Part shown: positions 16,880 through 26,489 of the stretch, piece by piece
Layout: each line of letters begins with the position of its first letter
Position numbering within the stretch: the first letter of the stretch is position 1
NCBI RefSeq assembly: GCF_003627215.1
Contig: NZ_CP032677.1
Coordinates: 3,353,501 to 3,417,500, forward strand
Origin: Pseudomonas sp. Leaf58
GTDB taxonomy: Bacteria > Pseudomonadota > Gammaproteobacteria > Pseudomonadales > Pseudomonadaceae
Direction of reading: 5' to 3'
DNA: 64,000 nt
Translations under genes and position numbers: made by a program
Notes under the pieces: model-generated
What the model was told of the DNA's origin: nothing
Database searches by the model: none
What the model saw: only the letters and a program-made list of their open reading frames with translations

Positions 16880-17632
16880 TCAACCCTCAGCGGCTTCGCG
16901 CTTCAACCGCGCCCGCCGGGCGAAGATGTTGAGCATCTCGATCACCGTCGAGAACGCCATGGCTGCATACACATAACCCTTCGGTACATGGGCGCCAAAA
17001 CCTTCGGCGATCAGTGTCATGCCGATCATGATCAGGAAGCCCAGGGCCAGCATTACCACGGTCGGGTTGTCGTTGATGAAGTTGGCCAGCGGGTCGGCAG
17101 CCACCATCATGACGATCACTGCCGTGATCACCGCAATGATCATGATCGGCAAGTGCTCGGTCATGCCCACGGCGGTAATGATGCTGTCGACCGAGAAGAC
17201 GATGTCCAGCAACAGGATCTGGAAAATCGCCGCCGCAAAGCCCAGGGTAACCGTTGACGCAACCTTGGCTTCTTCCTTGGCACCGTGTGGGTCGACGTTT
17301 TCATGGATCTCCTTGGTCGCCTTCCACAGCAGGAACAAGCCACCGGCAATCAGAATCACGTCCTTCCAGGAGAAGGCGTTGCCGAACACTTCGAACACCG
17401 GGTCGGTCAGCTGGACGATCCAGGCCACCGTGCTAAGCAAGGCCAAGCGCATGACCAAGGCCATGCTGATACCAATACGGCGCGCTTTGGAGCGGTACGC
17501 CACCGGCAGCTTGTTGGTCAGGATCGAGATGAAGATCAGGTTGTCGATGCCCAGTACAACTTCCATGGCTATCAGCGTTGCCAGGGCAACCCAGGCGGTA
17601 GGGCTAGCGGCGAGTTCCAGCAAGTATTCCAT
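16880..17632 (-). CDS. TerC family integral membrane protein
   Basis: A 250-residue inner-membrane protein of the TerC family with about seven hydrophobic segments. The paired acidic motifs expected for this family are visible: [12 protein letters not shown] near residue 24 and [15 protein letters not shown] near residue 141. Members have been linked to manganese export or metal loading of exported proteins, and some to tellurite resistance. There is no ter operon here, so tellurium resistance should not be assumed. The gene is 28 nt downstream of a small lipoprotein gene on the same strand. Confidence 0.88.
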   Translation of the reverse strand: MEYLLELAASPTAWVALATLIAMEVVLGIDNLIFISILTNKLPVAYRSKARRIGISMALVMRLALLSTVAWIVQLTDPVFEVFGNAFSWKDVILIAGGLFLLWKATKEIHENVDPHGAKEEAKVASTVTLGFAAAIFQILLLDIVFSVDSIITAVGMTEHLPIMIIAVITAVIVMMVAADPLANFINDNPTVVMLALGFLIMIGMTLIAEGFGAHVPKGYVYAAMAFSTVIEMLNIFARRARLKREAAEG

Positions 17633-17660
17633 TGTTCAAATCCTACAGCGGCGGTTGGGG

Positions 17661-17900
17661 TCAGATTTCCTGAGTGTCTTCTTTCTGCTCGGCGCCCTTG
17701 GGCTTCTGCCCTTCGCCGCCGATGGCCTCGCTCAACGCCTGCTGGGCAGCCTTGTTGGTGTCGTCGATAGCCTGCTTGGCCGACTGCGCGGCCTGATCGA
17801 GCATCTGCTGGGCGGATTTTTCGGCCTGATCGCAACCGGCCAGGGTGAACAGGGCCAAGGCCAGCACCAGCGGCGTGCCGATGGATTTAAGTTGCAACAT
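17661..17900 (-). CDS. Small alpha-helical lipoprotein
   Basis: A 79-residue lipoprotein: signal peptide of 22 residues ending TLAGC, lipid Cys23, then an Ala/Gln/Lys-rich helix (AEKSAQQMLDQAAQSAKQAIDDTNKAAQQA) with heptad character and a polar tail. The ATG at 17900 has GAGGA four nt upstream. It precedes terC with a 28-nt gap and may be cotranscribed. Function is unknown; helical lipoproteins of this size often bridge the envelope. Confidence 0.78.
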   Translation of the reverse strand: MLQLKSIGTPLVLALALFTLAGCDQAEKSAQQMLDQAAQSAKQAIDDTNKAAQQALSEAIGGEGQKPKGAEQKEDTQEI

Positions 17901-18032
17901 GGGGTCCTCGCTTGTCGATATACCTGAGGCGCACAGGCGCCTGATGGGTCGCATTCTAAAGACGGCAACACTTCAGGAAAATTCGTATTTTCAGCGGTTA
18001 TACTTCGGTTTTTGCGAATCCGGATGACACCG

Positions 18033-18926
18033 ATGCTTAATTATCGCCAGTTGCACTACTTTTGGGCCGTGGCGAAGACCGGCAGCATCACCCGCGCCAG
18101 TGAACAGTTGAACCTGACCCCGCAAACTATCAGCGGTCAGATCAGCCTGTTTGAACAAACCTATGGCCTGGAGTTGTTCCAGCGCGTCGGGCGCCAGCTG
18201 GAGCTGACCGAAACCGGGCGACAAACGCTGGTCTACGCCGAGCAGATGTTCCAGCTGGGTGGCGAGCTGGAGGCCATGCTGCGGGCCGGCCCGCAGGAGC
18301 AGATCCTGTTCCGAGTGGGCGTGGCCGACGTGGTGCCCAAGTCCATCGTCTACCGCCTGCTGGCACCGACCATGGAGCTGGACGAGGTGCTGCGCATCAA
18401 CTGCCGCGAAGACAAGCTCGAACGGCTACTGGCCGACCTGGCGATCCAGCGCCTGGACCTGGTCATATCCGACAGCCCCATGCCCAGCCACTTGGACATC
18501 AAGGGCTATAGCCAAAAGCTGGGCGAGTGCGGGCTGAGCTTTTTCGCCACAACGGCCCTGGCACGCGCTCATGCCGGTCCCTTCCCAGCCTGCTTGCAAG
18601 ATGCGCCCCTGCTGATTCCTGGGCAGGAAACCGTGGTACGCAGCCGCCTGCTGCGCTGGCTAGGTGAGCAGCAGGTGCAGCCACGCATCGTCGGCGAGTT
18701 CGATGACAGTGCCCTGATGCAGGCGTTTGGCCAGTCGGGCAGCGGCATATTCGTCGCGCCCAGCGTGATCGCCGAGGAGGTGTGCCGCCAGTATGGCGTG
18801 CAACTGATCGGCCAGACCGAGGCCGTGCACGAGTCGTTCTATGCCATTTCGGTGGAGCGCAAGGTCAAGCACCCGGGGATTATGGCGATTACCGAGGGCG
18901 CGCGACGGGAATTGTTTCATTGGTAG
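18033..18926 (+). CDS. nhaR: LysR-family regulator, NhaR-like
   Basis: A 297-residue LysR-type regulator closely resembling NhaR. The winged helix-turn-helix is at residues 2-60 ([29 protein letters not shown] begins it). The effector domain contains [26 protein letters not shown], and [13 protein letters not shown], positions conserved in E. coli NhaR. I prefer the ATG at 18033 because GGAT lies 7 nt upstream; an ATG at 18024 is possible. NhaR activates the sodium/proton antiporter nhaA in response to sodium; no nhaA is in the window, so its target may be elsewhere. Confidence 0.82.
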   Translation: MLNYRQLHYFWAVAKTGSITRASEQLNLTPQTISGQISLFEQTYGLELFQRVGRQLELTETGRQTLVYAEQMFQLGGELEAMLRAGPQEQILFRVGVADVVPKSIVYRLLAPTMELDEVLRINCREDKLERLLADLAIQRLDLVISDSPMPSHLDIKGYSQKLGECGLSFFATTALARAHAGPFPACLQDAPLLIPGQETVVRSRLLRWLGEQQVQPRIVGEFDDSALMQAFGQSGSGIFVAPSVIAEEVCRQYGVQLIGQTEAVHESFYAISVERKVKHPGIMAITEGARRELFHW

Positions 18927-18932
18927 CCACCA

Positions 18933-18993
18933 CGGCCCTCTCGCGGGTAACCGCCTCAGCCGTTGCAGCAGCAGGCTTGCCCGCAAAGAGGCC
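18933..18993. repeat. REP-like pair between nhaR and sstT
   Basis: CGGCCCTCTCGCGGGTAACCGCC and GCAGGCTTGCCCGCAAAGAGGCC are diverged inverted arms in the space between two same-strand genes. Confidence 0.6.
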
Positions 18994-19059
18994 GAACCTG
19001 CTCGACAAAGGTCTATGGTAAAGTCGCGCCCTTTTGAACATGCTGGGATATCGCTGCAT

Positions 19060-20271
19060 ATGACCCCCGTCCTCCGCCTTCTCAACCGTACCAGCCTGGT
19101 GACGCAAATCGTCATCGGCCTGCTCGCCGGTATCGCCCTGGCCCTGCTCGCACCCGCTATCGCCCGCGACCTGGCCTTCCTCGGCAAAGTGTTCGTCAGC
19201 GCCCTCAAGGCAGTGGCCCCCGTGCTGGTGTTCATCTTGGTCATGGCCTCGATCGCCAACCACCGCCACGGCCAGGAAACCCACATCCGCCCGATCCTGT
19301 GGCTGTACCTGCTGGGCACTTTCGGCGCCGCGGTAGTGGCCGTGGTCGCCAGCATGTTATTCCCGTCCAACCTGGTGCTGAGCACCGGCGAAGCCACGCT
19401 GAGCGCGCCGGGCGGCATCACCGAGGTGCTGCAGAACCTGTTGCTCAGCGCGGTCGACAACCCGGTCAACGCATTGCTAAGCGCCAACTTCATCGGCGTG
19501 CTGACCTGGGCCATTGGCTTGGGCGTGGCCCTGCGCCATGCCGGCGAAACCACCCGTAGCGTAGTCGAGGACCTGTCCAATGGCGTCACCTTGATCGTGC
19601 GCGTGGTCATCCGCTTCGCCCCGCTGGGCATCTTTGGCCTGGTCAGCGCCACCCTGGCCCAATCGGGCCTGAACGCCTTGCTCGGCTACCTGCACCTGTT
19701 GGCGGTGCTGATCGGCTGCATGCTGTTCGTGGCGCTGGTGATGAACCCGCTGATCGTGTTCTGGAAAATTCGCCGCAACCCCTACCCGTTGACCTTGCTG
19801 TGCCTGCGCGAAAGTGGCATCACGGCGTTTTTCACCCGCAGCTCGGCGGCCAATATTCCGGTCAACCTGGCGCTGTCGGAGCGCCTTGGCCTGCACGAAG
19901 ACACTTACTCGGTGTCCATTCCGCTGGGGGCCACCATCAACATGGCCGGTGCCGCAATCACCATTACCGTGCTGACCCTGGCTGCGGTGCACACCCTGGG
20001 TATTCCGGTGGACCTGCCGACGGCAGTGCTGCTAAGCGTGGTGGCCGCCATTTGTGCCTGCGGCGCCTCGGGTGTGGCCGGCGGCTCGCTACTGTTGATT
20101 CCGCTGGCGTGCAGCCTGTTTGGTATCCCTAGCGAGATTGCCATGCAGGTGGTGGCGGTGGGCTTCATCATTGGCGTGCTGCAGGACTCGGCCGAGACAG
20201 CGCTTAATTCGTCGACCGATGTGCTGTTTACCGCAGCGGCGTGCCGGGCTGAAGAGCGGCATAACGGTTGA
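19060..20271 (+). CDS. sstT: Sodium/serine-threonine symporter SstT
   Basis: A 403-residue DAACS-family sodium:amino-acid symporter. It has about nine hydrophobic segments, hairpin motif [12 protein letters not shown] near residue 260 (the serine-rich re-entrant loop), [25 protein letters not shown] near residue 290, and [22 protein letters not shown] at the end, all typical of SstT. It imports serine and threonine with sodium. I use the ATG at 19060 because the family starts here; the longer reading frame overlaps nhaR. A hairpin at 20279-20297 follows the stop, but without a T-run. Confidence 0.92.
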   Translation: MTPVLRLLNRTSLVTQIVIGLLAGIALALLAPAIARDLAFLGKVFVSALKAVAPVLVFILVMASIANHRHGQETHIRPILWLYLLGTFGAAVVAVVASMLFPSNLVLSTGEATLSAPGGITEVLQNLLLSAVDNPVNALLSANFIGVLTWAIGLGVALRHAGETTRSVVEDLSNGVTLIVRVVIRFAPLGIFGLVSATLAQSGLNALLGYLHLLAVLIGCMLFVALVMNPLIVFWKIRRNPYPLTLLCLRESGITAFFTRSSAANIPVNLALSERLGLHEDTYSVSIPLGATINMAGAAITITVLTLAAVHTLGIPVDLPTAVLLSVVAAICACGASGVAGGSLLLIPLACSLFGIPSEIAMQVVAVGFIIGVLQDSAETALNSSTDVLFTAAACRAEERHNG

Positions 20272-20359
20272 TAATAGAGGGGCCGCTGTGCGGCCCCAAT
20301 TGCCTTACACGGTTGCATTACCTACCCTAGTGGCCTTTCCCCAGCAATGAGACAGGGCC

Positions 20360-21007
20360 ATGTCAGAACACGAAACCGCAGGTGAAGGCCGCTTCAACAG
20401 CATCGAGGTCCGCATTCTCGGCGCGCTGATCGAGAAGCAGGCCACCAGCCCGGAAGCCTACCCGCTGACCCTCAATGCCCTGGTCCTGGCGTGCAACCAG
20501 AAGACCAGCCGCGAGCCGGTGATGAACCTTACCCAAGGCCAGGTCGGCCAAGCCCTGCGCACTCTCGAAGGGCAGGGCATGACCCGCCTGCAAATGGGCA
20601 GCCGCGCCGACCGCTGGGAACATCGGGTGGACAAAGCCCTGGAGCTGGTGCCAGCGCAACTGGTACTGATGGGCCTGATGTTTCTGCGCGGGCCGCAAAC
20701 CCTCAACGAACTGCTGACCCGCAGCAACCGCCTGCACGACTTCGACGATACTGAACAGATTCAGCACCAACTGGAGCGCCTGATCTCGCGCGGCTTGGCT
20801 TTGCACCTGCCACGCCAGACCGGCCAGCGCGAAGACCGCTACACCCACGCACTGGGCGACCCGGCGGAAATCGAGGCGATCCTGGCTGCACGCCAGCAGG
20901 AAGGTGGTGCACGCAGCAGTGGCGGCAATGTGTCCGAGGAACGGATCGAAGCGCTGGAGGCACGCATCGCGGCACTGGAGGCGCGCTTGGCCGAATTGGA
21001 AAGCTGA
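20360..21007 (+). CDS. YceH family protein (DUF480)
   Basis: A 215-residue DUF480/YceH protein. The N-terminal part ([35 protein letters not shown] starts at about residue 13) is the first of two winged-helix domains; the second contains [22 protein letters not shown]. The C-terminus is a short coiled coil ([21 protein letters not shown]). Cytoplasmic; family function is not established, although the double winged helix suggests DNA or protein binding. It starts 88 nt after sstT. Confidence 0.88.
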   Translation: MSEHETAGEGRFNSIEVRILGALIEKQATSPEAYPLTLNALVLACNQKTSREPVMNLTQGQVGQALRTLEGQGMTRLQMGSRADRWEHRVDKALELVPAQLVLMGLMFLRGPQTLNELLTRSNRLHDFDDTEQIQHQLERLISRGLALHLPRQTGQREDRYTHALGDPAEIEAILAARQQEGGARSSGGNVSEERIEALEARIAALEARLAELES

Positions 21008-21011
21008 GCCA

Positions 21012-21200
21012 TCACGGCTCGGGGTCAGGGAAGTGGCGGCAGCTCTTGCGTTCGGCCAGTTCGCGGTCACTGGGGCGCTGGTCGACGAACACCGTGCGGC
21101 CGTCGGCGTAGATTTCCAGGTAGCCCCAGTGCAAGTCCTGCTCTTTCTGGCCGGGCTTTGGGGGGACTAGCCACCAGGGTTCGCGGCTGATCAGGGTCAT
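21012..21200 (-). CDS. Short conserved Pseudomonas protein, unknown
   Basis: A 62-residue soluble protein (SREPWWLVPPKPGQKEQDLHWG at the N-terminus, then a strand-like YLEIYADGRTVFVDQ). It converges on yceH with 4 nt between stop codons. I prefer the ATG at 21200 because AGGA lies about nine nt upstream; the first ATG at 21209 is too close to it. The coding pattern (GC-rich third positions) supports a real gene. I recognise no family. Confidence 0.6.
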   Translation of the reverse strand: MTLISREPWWLVPPKPGQKEQDLHWGYLEIYADGRTVFVDQRPSDRELAERKSCRHFPDPEP

Positions 21201-21267
21201 GAGGGTCATTCCTAAGGGCGTCTGCAGTTATCATAGACACCCTCAAGGTGAGCTTTGTCAGTTCTGA

Positions 21268-21362
21268 CGCATTCGCGGGCAAGCCTGCTCCTACAACTTC
21301 CTCCATCGTCGTCAAAAACGGTGAAGGCCCTTGTAGGAACGGGCTTGCCCGCGAGGAGGCCG
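21268..21362. repeat. REP inverted pair upstream of the small gene and after ahpF
   Basis: CATTCGCGGGCAAGCCTGCTCCTACAA and TTGTAGGAACGGGCTTGCCCGCGAGGAGGCCGG are inverted copies about 40 nt apart, the standard P. putida-type REP arrangement. It lies just downstream of ahpF. Confidence 0.85.
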
Positions 21363-21370
21363 GTACAGAC

Positions 21371-22933
21371 TTACGCCGGCGCTGAAGTGCGGATCAGGTG
21401 ATCGAAAGCTGCCAACGAAGCCTTGGCCCCTTCACCCAGCGCAATCACGATCTGCTTGTAGGGCACCGTGGTCACGTCACCCGCCGCAAACACACCGGGG
21501 ATGCTGGTCTGGCCCTTGGCATCGACGATGATCTCGCCACGCGGTGACAGCTCGACGGTGCCCTTCAGCCAATCGGTGTTCGGCAGCAAGCCGATCTGCA
21601 CGAAAATGCCTTCCAACGCCACTTCGTGCTGCTGCTCCGTGCTGCGGTCCTGGTAGCGCAGGCCAGTCACTTTTTCGCCATTGCCCAACACCTCGGTGGT
21701 CAGCGCACGGGTAATCACCTTCACGTTCGGCAAGCTGTGCAGCTTGCGCTGCAGTACCGCATCGGCGCGCAACTGGCTGTCAAACTCGATCAGCGTCACC
21801 TGGGCGACGATACCAGCCAGGTCAATGGCCGCCTCCACGCCCGAGTTGCCACCACCAATCACCGCCACGCGCTTGCCCTTGAACAACGGGCCGTCACAGT
21901 GCGGGCAGTAGGCCACACCCCGGGCACGATATTCCTGCTCGCCTGGCACATTCATTTCGCGCCAGCGGGCGCCGGTGGCCAGGATCACGGTCTTGGCCTT
22001 GAGCGAGGCACCGCCGGCCAGGCGTATTTCGTGCAGGCCGCCATCGGTGGCCGGGATCAGCGCTTCGCCGCGCTGCAGGTTCATGATGTCCACGTCGTAC
22101 TGCTTGACGTGCTCTTCCAGCGCCGTGGCGAGCTTCGGCCCTTCGGTTTCCTGCACCGAGATAAAGTTTTCGATGGCCAGGGTATCGAGCACCTGGCCGC
22201 CGAATCGCTCGGCAGCAACACCGGTACGGATGCCTTTACGCGCCGCATAAATGGCGGCTGCAGCGCCAGCCGGGCCACCGCCGACCACTAACACGTCGAA
22301 AGCACCCTTGGCGTTGATCTTCTCGGCCTGGCGGCTGCCTGCGTTGGTGTCGATCTTGCCTAGGATTTCTTCCAGGCCCATGCGGCCCTGGCCGAACACT
22401 TCGCCGTTCAGGTAAACGCTTGGCACCGCCATGATTTTGCGCGACTCAACTTCATCCTGAAACAATGCACCGTCAATGGCCACGTGGCGTACGTTGGGGT
22501 TCAGCACGGCCATCAGGTTCAACGCCTGGACCACGTCCGGGCAGTTCTGGCACGACAGCGAAAAGTAGGTTTCGAAGGTGAACTCGCCTTCCAGCGCCTG
22601 GATCTGCTCGATCACTTCGGCACTGGCTTTGGACGGGTGGCCCCCCACTTGCAGCAGCGCCAGCACCAGCGAAGTGAACTCGTGGCCCATGGGGATGCCG
22701 GCGAAGCGCAGGCCGATATCGGCGCCCGGGCGGTTCAGCGAGAACGATGGGCGACGGGCATCGGTGCCGTCCGCGCTGAAGCTAATAAGGTTCGACAGGC
22801 CGGCGATTTCCACCAGCAGGTCGTGCAATTCGCGGGACTTCGCACCGTCGTCGAGGGAAGCAACGATCTCGATCGGCTGGGTGACCCGCTCCAGGTAGGT
22901 TTTCAGTTGCGATTTAAGCGTGGCGTCCAACAT
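21371..22933 (-). CDS. ahpF: Alkyl hydroperoxide reductase subunit F
   Basis: A 520-residue flavoprotein disulfide reductase that passes electrons from NADH to AhpC. Order: an N-terminal double thioredoxin-like domain with redox pair SCQNCPD near residue 130; FAD-binding motif [17 protein letters not shown] near residue 216; redox CxxC in [10 protein letters not shown] near residue 340; NAD site [19 protein letters not shown]-terminal [15 protein letters not shown]. The ATG at 22933 gives the family N-terminus [10 protein letters not shown]. It follows ahpC on the same strand, separated by a hairpin at 22974-23002 that should reduce its expression relative to ahpC. Confidence 0.95.
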   Translation of the reverse strand: MLDATLKSQLKTYLERVTQPIEIVASLDDGAKSRELHDLLVEIAGLSNLISFSADGTDARRPSFSLNRPGADIGLRFAGIPMGHEFTSLVLALLQVGGHPSKASAEVIEQIQALEGEFTFETYFSLSCQNCPDVVQALNLMAVLNPNVRHVAIDGALFQDEVESRKIMAVPSVYLNGEVFGQGRMGLEEILGKIDTNAGSRQAEKINAKGAFDVLVVGGGPAGAAAAIYAARKGIRTGVAAERFGGQVLDTLAIENFISVQETEGPKLATALEEHVKQYDVDIMNLQRGEALIPATDGGLHEIRLAGGASLKAKTVILATGARWREMNVPGEQEYRARGVAYCPHCDGPLFKGKRVAVIGGGNSGVEAAIDLAGIVAQVTLIEFDSQLRADAVLQRKLHSLPNVKVITRALTTEVLGNGEKVTGLRYQDRSTEQQHEVALEGIFVQIGLLPNTDWLKGTVELSPRGEIIVDAKGQTSIPGVFAAGDVTTVPYKQIVIALGEGAKASLAAFDHLIRTSAPA

Positions 22934-22973
22934 ACGGGCGATTCCTTTTTCAAATCTCGGATACAAAAACGCC

Positions 22974-23002
22974 CAGGCGAGGTCGCCCGGGCGCTTTTAC
23001 GG
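22974..23002 (-). terminator. Hairpin between ahpC and ahpF
   Basis: On the minus strand CGCCCGGGCG-ACCT-CGCCTGGGCG pairs over 10 bp with one G-T pair, and is followed by T5. Partial termination here would make much more AhpC than AhpF, as is typical of this pair. Confidence 0.8.
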
Positions 23003-23058
23003 GGCGGTAAGTACTTCAGCTTTGGCGGCTGCTCACCGCCCGCGGTTTGCGCATGGCC

Positions 23059-23622
23059 TTAGATCTTGCCGACCAGGTCCAGCGATGGCGCCAGGGTGGC
23101 TTCGCCTTCTTTCCACTTGGCCGGGCAAACTTCGCCTGGGTGAGCAGCAACGTACTGGGCAGCTTTCACTTTGCGCAGCAGTTCGGCAGCATCACGGCCT
23201 ACACCACCGTCGTTCAGTTCGACGATCTTGATCTGGCCTTCTGGGTTGATCACGAAGGTCCCGCGATCGGCCAAGCCGGCTTCTTCGATCAGCACGTCGA
23301 AGTTGCGCGAGATGACGTGGGTCGGGTCACCGATCAGCGGGTACTGGATTTTGCCGATGGTGTCCGAAGTGTCGTGCCAGGCTTTGTGGGTGAAGTGGGT
23401 GTCGGTGGACACACCGTAGATTTCCACACCCAGCTTCTGGAACTCGGCGTAGTTGTCTGCCAGGTCACCCAGTTCGGTTGGGCAAACGAACGTGAAGTCG
23501 GCCGGGTAGAAGAACACGACAGACCACTTGCCTTTCAGGTCGGCTTCGCTGACCTGGACGAACTCGCCTTTGTGGTAGGCAGTGGCGTTGAACGGTTTGA
23601 CTTGGCTGTTGATGATTGGCAT
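23059..23622 (-). CDS. ahpC: Alkyl hydroperoxide reductase subunit C (peroxiredoxin)
   Basis: A 187-residue typical 2-Cys peroxiredoxin that reduces hydrogen peroxide and organic peroxides. Peroxidatic Cys47 is in [11 protein letters not shown], and resolving Cys166 is in [10 protein letters not shown]. AhpF reduces the disulfide. It is the first gene of the ahpCF unit and starts with an ATG preceded by GGAGCG. OxyR control is expected from other pseudomonads, but I could not find a clean OxyR site (only an isolated ATAG at 23661). Confidence 0.96.
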   Translation of the reverse strand: MPIINSQVKPFNATAYHKGEFVQVSEADLKGKWSVVFFYPADFTFVCPTELGDLADNYAEFQKLGVEIYGVSTDTHFTHKAWHDTSDTIGKIQYPLIGDPTHVISRNFDVLIEEAGLADRGTFVINPEGQIKIVELNDGGVGRDAAELLRKVKAAQYVAAHPGEVCPAKWKEGEATLAPSLDLVGKI

Positions 23623-23758
23623 GAGAGACGCTCCTTCATGGGGTTGGAATCAGTTGATGGATAGAATCCTAACTAATCATCCCGCTGAAGGCTCATTGGC
23701 AAAGCTCATGCTTTTGATTGGTTTTGGCTATAACCGGGGTTTATTAATAGAAGAGTCA

Positions 23759-23846
23759 GTTGTAGGAGCGGGCTTGCCCGCGAACCGGCCAACACGGTGG
23801 ATGGCACGGGCTTCGCCCGTGTTCGCGGGCAAGCCCGCTGCTACAA
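23759..23846. repeat. REP inverted pair between ahpC and gor
   Basis: TTGTAGGAGCGGGCTTGCCCGCGAA and GTTCGCGGGCAAGCCCGCTGCTACAA form a near-perfect inverted pair about 35 nt apart. It lies in the space between the ahpC start and the gor stop. Confidence 0.88.
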
Positions 23847-23868
23847 CGCTAGGCGTAGCCTGGATGAA

Positions 23869-25224
23869 TCAGCGGGTGACGGTGCGCATGGTCACGAACT
23901 CTTCGGCCGCAGTCGGGTGCACGCCAATGGTTTCGTCGAACTGCTGCTTGGTCGCCCCGGCTTTCAAGGCAACGCCCAGGCCCTGAATGATCTCACCGGC
24001 ATCAGGGCCTACCATGTGGCAGCCCAGCACTTTGTCGGTGTCGGCATCGACTACCAGCTTCATCAGGGTCTTTTCCTGGATGTCGGTCAAGGTCAGCTTC
24101 ATGGCGCGGAAGCGGCTTTCGTAGACCTGCACCTTGTGCCCGGCCTCCAGCGCTTGCTCCTCGGTCAGGCCGACGGTACCGATGGGCGGCTGGCTGAATA
24201 CCGCGGTGGGGATGTTCTGGTAATCCACCGGGCGGTACTGCTCGGGTTTGAACAAACGCCGCGCCACGGCCATGCCTTCGGCCAGGGCTACCGGGGTCAG
24301 CTGCACGCGGCCGATCACATCGCCAATGGCCAGGATTGACGGCGCGGTGGTCTGGTATTGCTGGTCAACGCGGATATAGCCACGCGCGTCGAGCTCGACG
24401 CCGGTGTTTTCCAGGCCCAGGTTGTCCAGCATCGGGCGCCGGCCGGTGGCATAGAACACGCAGTCGGTGAGCAACTCACGGCCATCCTTGAGGGTGGCCT
24501 TGAGGCTGCCGTCTTCAAGCTTTTCGATGCGCTGGATGTCAGCATTGAACTGCAGGTCCAGGCCGCGCTTTTCCAGCTCTTCCTTCAGGTGCGTACGCAC
24601 CGAGCCGTCGAAGCCACGCAAGAACAGGTCGCCACGGTACAGCAGGGTGGTGGCGGCCCCCAGGCCCTGGAAGATACCGGCAAACTCAACCGCAATGTAG
24701 CCGCCGCCAACCACCAGCACCCGGCGTGGCAGGTCCTTGAGGTAGAAGGCTTCGTTGGAGGTGATGGCCAGTTCCTTGCCCGGAATTTCCGGCACCTGTG
24801 GCCAGCCACCGGTGGCGATCAGGATATGCTCGGCGGTGTAGCGCTGGCCTTCCACTTCCACTTCATTGGCGCCGGTCAGGCGCGCATGGCCCTGCAGCAG
24901 AGTGACCCCGCTGTTGACTAGCAGGTTGCGGTAGATGCCGTTGAGGCGCTCGATTTCCCGGTTCTTGTTGGCAATCAGGGTACCCCAATCGAAATGCCCT
25001 TCTTCCAGCGTCCAGCCAAAGCCAGCAGCCTGTTCCAGTTCGTCGGCAACGTGGGCGCCGTACACCAGCAGTTTTTTCGGCACGCAGCCGACATTCACGC
25101 AGGTACCGCCCAGGTAGCGGCTCTCGGCCACTGCCACTTTCGCACCGAAGCCGGCGGCGAAGCGCGCCGCGCGCACACCGCCGGACCCGGCACCAATCAC
25201 GAACAGATCAAAATCGTAGGCCAT
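23869..25224 (-). CDS. gor: Glutathione reductase
   Basis: A 451-residue class I pyridine-nucleotide disulfide oxidoreductase. FAD motif [17 protein letters not shown] is at residues 11-27; the redox disulfide is Cys42/Cys47 in [18 protein letters not shown] site is [19 protein letters not shown]; the C-terminal dimer motif [12 protein letters not shown] carries the catalytic His. It reduces oxidised glutathione with NADPH in the cytoplasm. It is a single gene on the minus strand, starting 187 nt after galU. Confidence 0.95.
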   Translation of the reverse strand: MAYDFDLFVIGAGSGGVRAARFAAGFGAKVAVAESRYLGGTCVNVGCVPKKLLVYGAHVADELEQAAGFGWTLEEGHFDWGTLIANKNREIERLNGIYRNLLVNSGVTLLQGHARLTGANEVEVEGQRYTAEHILIATGGWPQVPEIPGKELAITSNEAFYLKDLPRRVLVVGGGYIAVEFAGIFQGLGAATTLLYRGDLFLRGFDGSVRTHLKEELEKRGLDLQFNADIQRIEKLEDGSLKATLKDGRELLTDCVFYATGRRPMLDNLGLENTGVELDARGYIRVDQQYQTTAPSILAIGDVIGRVQLTPVALAEGMAVARRLFKPEQYRPVDYQNIPTAVFSQPPIGTVGLTEEQALEAGHKVQVYESRFRAMKLTLTDIQEKTLMKLVVDADTDKVLGCHMVGPDAGEIIQGLGVALKAGATKQQFDETIGVHPTAAEEFVTMRTVTR

Positions 25225-25265
25225 GTATTCAGTCTCCTAGGCAGGCGCCCAGCATAACGCACTGG

Positions 25266-25381
25266 GGCCGCCTTGCGGCCCTTCGCGAGCAAGCCCGCCC
25301 CCACAAGTTTGGCGTAACCTTGACGGTCTACGCGTTACGAGTAGGAGCGGGCCTGCCCGCGAAGGGCTGCAAAGCAGCCCC
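25266..25381. repeat. REP inverted pair between gor and galU
   Basis: CCCTTCGCGAGCAAGCCCGCCCCCACAA and GTAGGAGCGGGCCTGCCCGCGAAGGG are inverted arms separated by about 40 nt. An additional GGGCTGC..GCAGCCC hairpin closes the right end. Confidence 0.82.
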
Positions 25382-25411
25382 AGTTATCAGCTGTGATGCA
25401 GGCAGCGCTTA

Positions 25412-26251
25412 TCAGTAAGCCTTGCCAGTCTTGTAAAAGTTCTCGAAGCAGAAGTTGGTCGCGTCGATGTAACCTTCGGCGCCACCGCAGTCAAAACGCT
25501 TGCCCTTGAACTTGTAGGCGATCACGCAACCGTTTTGCGCCTGCTGCATCAGTGCGTCGGTGATTTGGATCTCGCCACCTTTGCCTGGCGGGGTGTTCTT
25601 GATGATGTCGAAAATATCCGGCGTCAGGATGTAACGGCCGATGATCGCCAAGTTCGACGGTGCATCTTCCGGCGCCGGCTTCTCGACCATGTTGGTGACC
25701 CGGAAAATGTCGTCGCGGATCATGTCGCCAGCGATAACACCGTACTTGTTGGTTTCCTGAGGGTCGACTTCCTGGATGGCGATAATCGAGCAACGGAACT
25801 GGTTATACAGCTTGACCATCTGGGTCAGCACGCCGTCGCCTTCTGGGTTGACACACAGGTCGTCCGCCAGCACCACGGCAAACGGCTCGTCGCCAATCAG
25901 CGGCTGGCCGGTGAGGATTGCGTGGCCCAGGCCTTTCATTTCGGTCTGGCGGGTGTAGGAGAACGAGCACTCGTCGAGCAGGCGACGGATGCCAACCAGG
26001 TATTTCTCCTTGTCGGTGCCCTTGATCTGGTTTTCCAGCTCGTAGCTGATATCGAAGTGGTCTTCCAATGCGCGCTTGCCGCGACCAGTGACAATGGAAA
26101 TTTCGTTCAGACCCGCATCCAATGCTTCTTCAACGCCATACTGGATCAGTGGCTTGTTGACCACCGGCAGCATTTCCTTGGGCATGGCTTTGGTAGCAGG
26201 CAGGAAGCGGGTGCCGTAGCCGGCTGCCGGGAACAAGCATTTTTTGATCAT
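25412..26251 (-). CDS. galU: UTP-glucose-1-phosphate uridylyltransferase GalU
   Basis: A 279-residue nucleotidyltransferase that makes UDP-glucose, precursor of lipopolysaccharide core and exopolysaccharides. The N-terminal nucleotide loop is LFPAAGYGTRFLPATKAMPKEML (first 20 residues of the segment shown by positions 6-28), and the metal-binding region is VVLADDLC near residue 127. Length is standard. ATG at 26251. It stands alone between gor and the cytochrome genes and could serve the glycan cassette at 8.6-13.6 kb among many other users. Confidence 0.95.
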   Translation of the reverse strand: MIKKCLFPAAGYGTRFLPATKAMPKEMLPVVNKPLIQYGVEEALDAGLNEISIVTGRGKRALEDHFDISYELENQIKGTDKEKYLVGIRRLLDECSFSYTRQTEMKGLGHAILTGQPLIGDEPFAVVLADDLCVNPEGDGVLTQMVKLYNQFRCSIIAIQEVDPQETNKYGVIAGDMIRDDIFRVTNMVEKPAPEDAPSNLAIIGRYILTPDIFDIIKNTPPGKGGEIQITDALMQQAQNGCVIAYKFKGKRFDCGGAEGYIDATNFCFENFYKTGKAY

Positions 26252-26439
26252 ATACGTCCTTACAAAAGGCTAGGCCTGTGGAATTCGGCGCAGTCTAATC
26301 AGGCGGCACTCACCTTACAATGCCCCACCCCTGGCCGACCGATGGGAAGATAGAGATTACCCAGTGTAGATAGTTCCGGGGGATCGTAAATATTACCGTC
26401 ATACATGACGGTTGGATGACAAGAAATTGAGCTTAGCTG

Positions 26440-26480
26440 TACCGGCCTCTTCGCAGGCTTGTCGCGAACAGGCCGGTACC
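26440..26480. repeat. REP palindrome after the tsdA-like gene
   Basis: GTACCGGCCTCTTCGCAGGC and the inverted GTCGCGAACAGGCCGGTAC form one 41-nt imperfect hairpin. Confidence 0.75.
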
Positions 26481-26489
26481 GGCAATACG

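Noticed and set aside
16880..17632. Tellurite resistance determinant
   Set aside because: TerC alone, without other ter genes, is a common housekeeping membrane protein.
23640..23702. OxyR binding site before ahpC
   Set aside because: Only an isolated ATAG at 23661 with no properly spaced CTAT partner; spacing does not fit ATAG-N7-CTAT.
21268..25381. CRISPR-like repeat array
   Set aside because: The repeats are single or inverted REP pairs with no regular spacers and no cas genes.
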